DNA of 64,000 nucleotides from Antedon mediterranea (lineage: Eukaryota; Echinodermata; Crinoidea; Comatulida; Antedonidae). The stretch is taken from positions 19,817,001-19,881,000 of the forward strand of contig NC_092680.1 in NCBI RefSeq assembly GCF_964355755.1, written 5' to 3'. Numbering within the stretch: the first letter of the stretch is position 1; every line of letters starts with the position of its first letter. Both the position numbers and the translations under genes were made by a program. The notes under the pieces were generated by a model, which saw nothing but the letters and a program-made list of their open reading frames with translations, was not told the DNA's origin and made no database searches. This document shows, piece by piece, positions 58,150-64,000 of the stretch.

Positions 58150-61100
58150 CTCTATTCACAGCTACGAATAAGAATGCACTATTTGTTTTGTACATTCTTA
58201 TACTCCATCAGAAGAATAAAAAAATGATAAGTATATAACAATATCTGCAAAAGACATTTTGTTTGGCATCATGCCAACTATAATAAACTAATCTTTTTTA
58301 AATTGTGGACATTTACATTATGATTTGTACAACATAAGAAAGGCATCTATTTTGAAAAAAATACTGTGAACCTTAACTAGGATATTGCAATCGATATATT
58401 TAAATTTCATGACCTTGAAAACATGCACAACGTTTGAAATTGAATATGGCGACTGGATACAGAATATTGCATATGAAACATTTGGATTTGTCTACCTTAA
58501 AATCTACACTTTGCTACTTGAACGATTGAATTAATTATCAACAAATCTGGTAGACTCCTTGCTTTGAAATGTAAAACATTCGATGTAGAAAAAATTGGTA
58601 ACTCAATATATGTATCAAACTCTCTATTTCGAAGATGTTTATTTGTGTGAATTCATAGATGTTTTATCTGTAAATGCTTACCGAACATTGTACATTATCA
58701 GTGTCAGGAAATTCACCCAGATTTGTGTTAATTACAAGAATTAACTTATAAAATTGTAAAATCTATTTTTAGAAGTTAAAATTCAGAGCGTCCAAATTTT
58801 TTGGTTGAATACAGACCCAATGTTACAAACAAGCATGAGTTAGATTATTACAAATGTTTTCACAGTTTTTGGAATTAAAAAGTGGTTACTAAAATGGGAA
58901 AACGAGATTTTAAAGATATTTTTGACATATTGAATGATGAACAATGTTGTGGAATACTTCGATTGATTTTGTGAAGAAAATGCTACCAAACAAACTCCTT
59001 TCAATAAGGTAACTTGGATTTTACTGAAACTTTTTAAATAGTTAGAAAACAGATACTTTGCATATTGTCATAAAATATCATATAAAGTAACTATATAAAT
59101 AAATGGGAAAACAACAACAAAAACTACGTTTCACAATCAACTAAATTTTAATTATTATTATTGAGGAGTGATTGGAAGAAAAATACGGTACTTAATTTTG
59201 TTCACTTATTTAGCATATAATGCTCTACATACTTGATATTCATAAATTATAGTCACTGAATATAGATTTTACTCATCTCATCCCAGGGGAAGTGTTCCTA
59301 AGTATTCAACTAATTCATTACTAGCAGATCAATTTGATTTCATTTCCAAATAATTATCAATTTATTCACGTAAAGCAAATGAATGAATCTTCACAGAAGC
59401 ATTAATACTACACATTCGTAATCTCTCTGTTAATGTTACTGCACGAATTGGAGTGGGTAGTGTTTTAAATTAACGAGGGTACACTCGCGACCTATTGTGA
59501 TCAGATCTATCTTTACTGTATTTCTCCACTCGAAGGTATCGTGCACATTTGAAGCTTAAGATTCTACTGTACAAAAATACGCAATCGTCACGCATGAATG
59601 CATAGAGAAGAGGGATAGTTTATGGCCACACATTGCTGAAACATAATAAAATGAACTATAAACAAGTGAAATATAACAATAAGCCCCGTCTCTCGGTCAT
59701 GAAGTTATAATGTCTCCATAATTAGACCTACATTTCCGAAGATTTTCTCATCTTTGCCTTTTCACATTAGTATCTGCTTCAAGTTTATTGCTTGGTATAG
59801 ACATACATTTAGGCTGATAAAGATAAATATTGATCACAGAATCCCAAAAATAAATTTAGATAGTAAATTTAATAAATTCCGGGTCTCAAATTCTTACATA
59901 ATCATCTCCTGAACTTTCCACTGCTAGAAACATTACAAGTGTGAACAATTTAGGCGCGAAAACGTTAATGAAGCGGACGGAATGAAATTAACAGAAAATA
60001 ATTGGTGTTAAACGCGGAGTGTACAGCTGTTAGCACGAATCGTCTTGCATCAAGCATTTCAAGATTCTTGCAAAACAAACAACACAGTATTTCTGTACCG
60101 AATGAAATTAATATCACTGATGATAACAGGATCGAAGCTAAAAGAACTCATTAGACTTTTACCAGTACCGAAAAAACGGAAAAATCTCCCAGCTGGGAAC
60201 AAACATTGCTGCTAAACCGAACCTAACCTACTGAAGTATTAGACAATAGTTTCAATTTCTTTTATTTCAGAAATTTCATCCACATCAAACAAACGTACAA
60301 ACAGAAAAAGCAAATTTGCAAACTTTATCACCTGCAACCTTTGGTCAAACTTTCTAATATTCAAGTAAGGGACCAATTACTCGGCTGTGTCAGCGACTCT
60401 GTTCAATTCAATTCATTGTGAACGCCGTTACACTGCATCCAGGTTGCGAAATAGTTATCATTAGCGTACTATTTAAACTAATTTTAACTAATTAGATATA
60501 AGTCATTATCTCAGTTGAAACTATGCTTTTATAGCTTCACACCTAACATTTGAAAACACCGACCTAGTTAACAACATTATGGCACATTTACGCAATATTG
60601 TTTTTCCATTTATAGTGAAAAATAATATGTGTTTATACGTTTTGTCCTAATTGAAATATAGAATTTTAGATTTGGCTAAAATAATTACAAAAGGGTAATT
60701 GCTAGAAAGATATTGTATTTGCTAAATCTCATGAGAAACGGGCTCCAAACCACAAGAGAAAACATGTTCTAATTTTGAACTGATATATAATATCAAACTG
60801 GTAAACCATATTGGAACACATAATTATATTATAATAATATGTAGTTGACCGAAGACGAGAAATAAATGTAGTTCCTAAATACAATTATTAGTACCGGATA
60901 CACGATGACCAAGCTATAATCTCTAAAACTTAAGAACGCAACTGCTTTGTAGAGAACTATCATCAAAACTAAATACATTTTTTGCAGACATTGTGGTACA
61001 TGTAAGCCTACCAGTGTTAGCAAAACAGCCATTTAAACTTGAAATCATTTGTATTATTATGCTTCAGTAGGCCTAATGGGAACGACACAAGAAGTACACC

Positions 61101-61321
61101 AGGAGGATTGAAACCCACTTTCGGGACCCAATTTACAGAGGGGAGGGTATTGTTGATTGGTTTCCAGTACCTTCAAGTTCATATTTATTAAAGTTCTTAC
61201 ATCTTGTGTACAAAATTGTTTCAAGTACTGGACATAAATACATCACTTTACTAGGCCTATTGTTAAGGTCTTAAAATTATACTATTCATGGTACGGCTGC
61301 AATGATGCTATTGTTTTACGT

Positions 61322-61499
61322 TATGGCTAAAGATACGGAGGAATAGGAACGAGTTTTATATTTAGGAACGAGTTTTATATTTTGGTACGAGTTTTAGGAA
61401 TGCAATTTTAACGTACCTTTAGCAAACGGAAGTGCCCTCTATAATTACCGTACCGTTAGTTTTTAGAAATATGGATACGGTACCGTATCTTTAGCCACG
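61322..61499. mobile_element. MITE-like element, family G
   Basis: TATGGCTAAAGATACGG on the left, CCGTATCTTTAGCCACGG on the right. The interior has GGAACGAGTTTTATATT repeated in tandem, and TACCGTACCG. About 178 bp, no coding capacity. Confidence 0.75.
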
Positions 61500-62808
61500 G
61501 CGATTGCTTTATCCATATACAGTAAGATCAATAAAACACAGTTCGTATTACGAAGTGCCGCCGTGGTTAGGACTATTTCTTACAGATCCTCTTTATCGAG
61601 GATTAACGCCTGATATGTAATCAAGGTAATAATATTGAAGTATTATTATGAAATCAGTACACTATGTTACAATACCTGCCTAGCGCCCTCATCATATCCT
61701 GACTCAAGACGATGTCATCCAGCCGTGGTCCGGTATCTTATTTGTTTCGTTGACCCTATAGATATAAAATAATCAACATTGTAATCACAAATAAAAAATA
61801 AACGCAACATAATTTCACTGAGAATGAAATGGTTAAAGATACTACGTTGATACATGAAAAGTATTAGCCGCCATCCAAGCACGGCCATCCAAAAGCATAC
61901 GGTAAGCCTACCGTACCACACAAGGCCGGCCGAAAGTGGCCTTTGCCAGGCTTGAATACAGTTAGATGGCAACAAGCTGCTACACTACAAATTGGGGCTA
62001 AAATTGATACTGTAGTTAAGTTTTCAAACAGAGTTTAAACATATAATATCCAATTTCTGGCTAGAATTAGTTATATAATTCATTAATGTCTTCATTTAAT
62101 GAACTATCTAGCTATAAATATTACATTCTGAAATACGATTAAGGAACGAAAAACTAACTTTAGAGAGGAGTACCGTACAGTATAATAGTTATCATAATTC
62201 ACCGAGACAGACTAGAAGTTATACGCATCACTTCACATGGCTACGTTGAGACGTGACACAGGTGAAAGTTTCCTGTTAGCCATGACGGTATGTTACAACA
62301 AGTTTGGAATTTGTGTAAACTTTTATTTGTGTTGGACTACGTTTCTTTTTAAGGATTCTACAATTTTAAATAAAATGTGCTTGGTTTTATGATTGCTAAG
62401 TTTTAAGCAATAACATTTTTTTAAACATTTTTGAAATTATACACATTTATTAATATACAATAATGTGAAACATTTCTACGTAATTTGCAATATTGATTTA
62501 CTTACTGCAATGGTAGGACAATTTCCGTGTCACGCCATGTCACGTGAGTGGCATAGAGTTTGTTATATTGGCTCACGTGTTTGTTATTTACAGTTGCAGC
62601 ATTGAATTAATCAATCGATACAATTTAATTCGTTCAACTAGCCTAAATATTTGTTTTCTATTAAAATCCACAATACTGTTCCATAAATTAACGGGACATA
62701 GCTAAAGCATGATTATTGCTATGAATTTGGTAAACTTAAAAAAATGTTTCCGACCTTGTTTTCTGTGTGTAATGTGTCGCTATGTGAGAAATAAAGCTAG
62801 ATGTTATA

Positions 62809-63363
62809 TTAAAGATGTATTGTCCCTTTGACTAATTCCAAAAAAATTAAAAATAATAGATTTCGAAAAAAGGTGGGTCATTTTGAAGTATCATAATAGT
62901 TATTAACTATCACCAAAAATTTTTCGAAAAAAAAAAAATTTAACTGAAATACAGACGTTTTTTTGGTAAAAAAATAACTTTGACTTCCAGTCAAAGTTTT
63001 CAATCAAAACATATCCCATAATGAAACGCGCTTGTTTGGCTACTCTGTATGCATAATCATAAAACTTCCTCATGATCTGTGTGAAAATACCTTCTTAACC
63101 GTGACGAGTTGTAAACAATCCTAATTTAGCATATGCATAATGCGTACTCATGGTTTGAAATCTTTGTTTACTTTCGCTCGTGACGATTTTCCAGATGAAA
63201 TGTAATCAAACTAATTTACCTGTTAATTATGTAAACTTGTTGTTTTTGGCTCAAATTTTCGACTTAAAGTGAATAACTTTAATATTACTTTGATATGGCC
63301 ACTTTAAATTTAGAATATTTTGACCTTCATTTTTTTGTGTTTCAAGGGACAATACATCTTTAA
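62809..63363. mobile_element. MITE-like element, family H (555 bp)
   Basis: TTAAAGATGTATTGTCCCTT at the left is matched exactly by the complement of AAGGGACAATACATCTTTAA at the right. Contains A-rich runs and no open frame. The terminal TTAA could be the target site. Confidence 0.88.
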
Positions 63364-64000
63364 GTTGTATCGAACGAAATATTATAATCCTATGTATTCT
63401 ATTATTTACATTATTATAGACCTAGTCTTGTAAAATCAAATTCATACCGATAATGATGCAAAAATAAAACTTCTGATTGACATTGGCATGACCAATATTT
63501 AAAGACTTTATATTTACAATTTATCAAATATTCATATTTTGTATTATGTGTAGGCAAGAAATAAATCCTGCTCGCTCAATGCTATGAATCTTAATACAGT
63601 ATATTGTTTGTAAAAAGTTGTAAGTTTATATCCTTTTTTCGGAGTTAGAATAATAGGTCTACTTAGGCCTAATGTGACACGGTATTGTACAATTTTTTGA
63701 TTACATAAATTGAATTGATTTTTTGCTGTGTGGAACGAACAAGATACACATAAACTAGGTTCATTTAAAATTAATATACGATCAACATTTGCCCAATTTT
63801 GGGCATGCAACTATTTTATTTAGGTAAACATGGAAAACTGTCTGTTTATAAACAACGCATATTTGTTTTCACCTTAAAAACTATAAACATAACGAAATAA
63901 TTAAAAACACAGTAATCCAGTACTTAAATATACAGTATTTTACAATATAACAAGAAAATACATTATAATCGTTATTCTTGTATCTATATACCACTATGAA

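Larger units (their letters stand above)
49465..64000. other. 14.5 kb without a supportable gene
   Basis: Upstream of the nAChR start. Contains the nAChR 5' UTR and promoter somewhere near its left end, CAT/CTC microsatellites (51500-52430), two family E repeats, twin foldbacks (55793-55924), two MITEs and a few short segments bounded by good splice signals (see findings). The open frames at 52020-52436, 56258-56560 and 61715-61975 are not supported as genes. Confidence 0.6.

Noticed and set aside
61715-61975. 86-residue minus-strand open frame
   Set aside because: No family motif; overlaps a possible small exon in another frame, which is itself unproven.

Overview
The window looks like nuclear DNA from a marine invertebrate deuterostome, most likely an echinoderm. 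It is AT-rich, genes are split by large introns, the palindrome TAGGCCTA recurs in many places, there is a single MBD2/3 gene of the invertebrate type, and introns are full of small MITE- and SINE-like repeats. The species cannot be fixed from the sequence alone. No bacterial-style operon, CRISPR array or complete virus was seen.

Layout. (1) 1-1663: the 5' half of a LINE on the minus strand, with an uninterrupted APE endonuclease frame running off the left edge, preceded by seven 11-bp repeats. (2) 5103-21507, minus strand: a complete methyl-CpG-binding protein gene, MBD2/3. Six coding exons join in phase into 278 codons. (3) Inside its last intron, 8975-10729, same strand: a long open frame encoding a USP-type deubiquitinase domain followed by two tandem helix-turn-helix-like repeats. 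It has no ATG before the catalytic cysteine. It has a splice acceptor whose phase matches the upstream MBD2/3 exon, and a repeat pair in inverted orientation lies on either side of it. (4) 24190-27509, plus strand: a small split gene with a BRCT-like domain and possibly an acidic tail. The acidic exon resembles the C-terminal exon of ERCC6L/PICH with a stop just before its TPR-like end; a frameshifted second copy follows at 27885-28149. (5) 28887-49464, minus strand: a complete alpha-type nicotinic acetylcholine receptor subunit, nine coding exons, 514 codons plus stop, with alpha7-like exon sizes. (6) 49465-64000: no gene that I can support, only repeats, foldbacks and microsatellites.

The genes have no obvious joint pathway. 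MBD2/3 is a NuRD chromatin subunit in the nucleus. The BRCT-like protein and the ERCC6L-like fragments belong to genome-maintenance families. The nAChR subunit is a cell-surface cation channel. The most unusual item is the USP plus HTH frame nested in MBD2/3: it may be a separate nested gene, a transposon-derived gene, or an alternative 3' exon that would give an MBD-deubiquitinase fusion.

Exon coordinates were set by hand from splice-site dinucleotides, reading phase and remembered family sequences. No alignment or transcript data were available.
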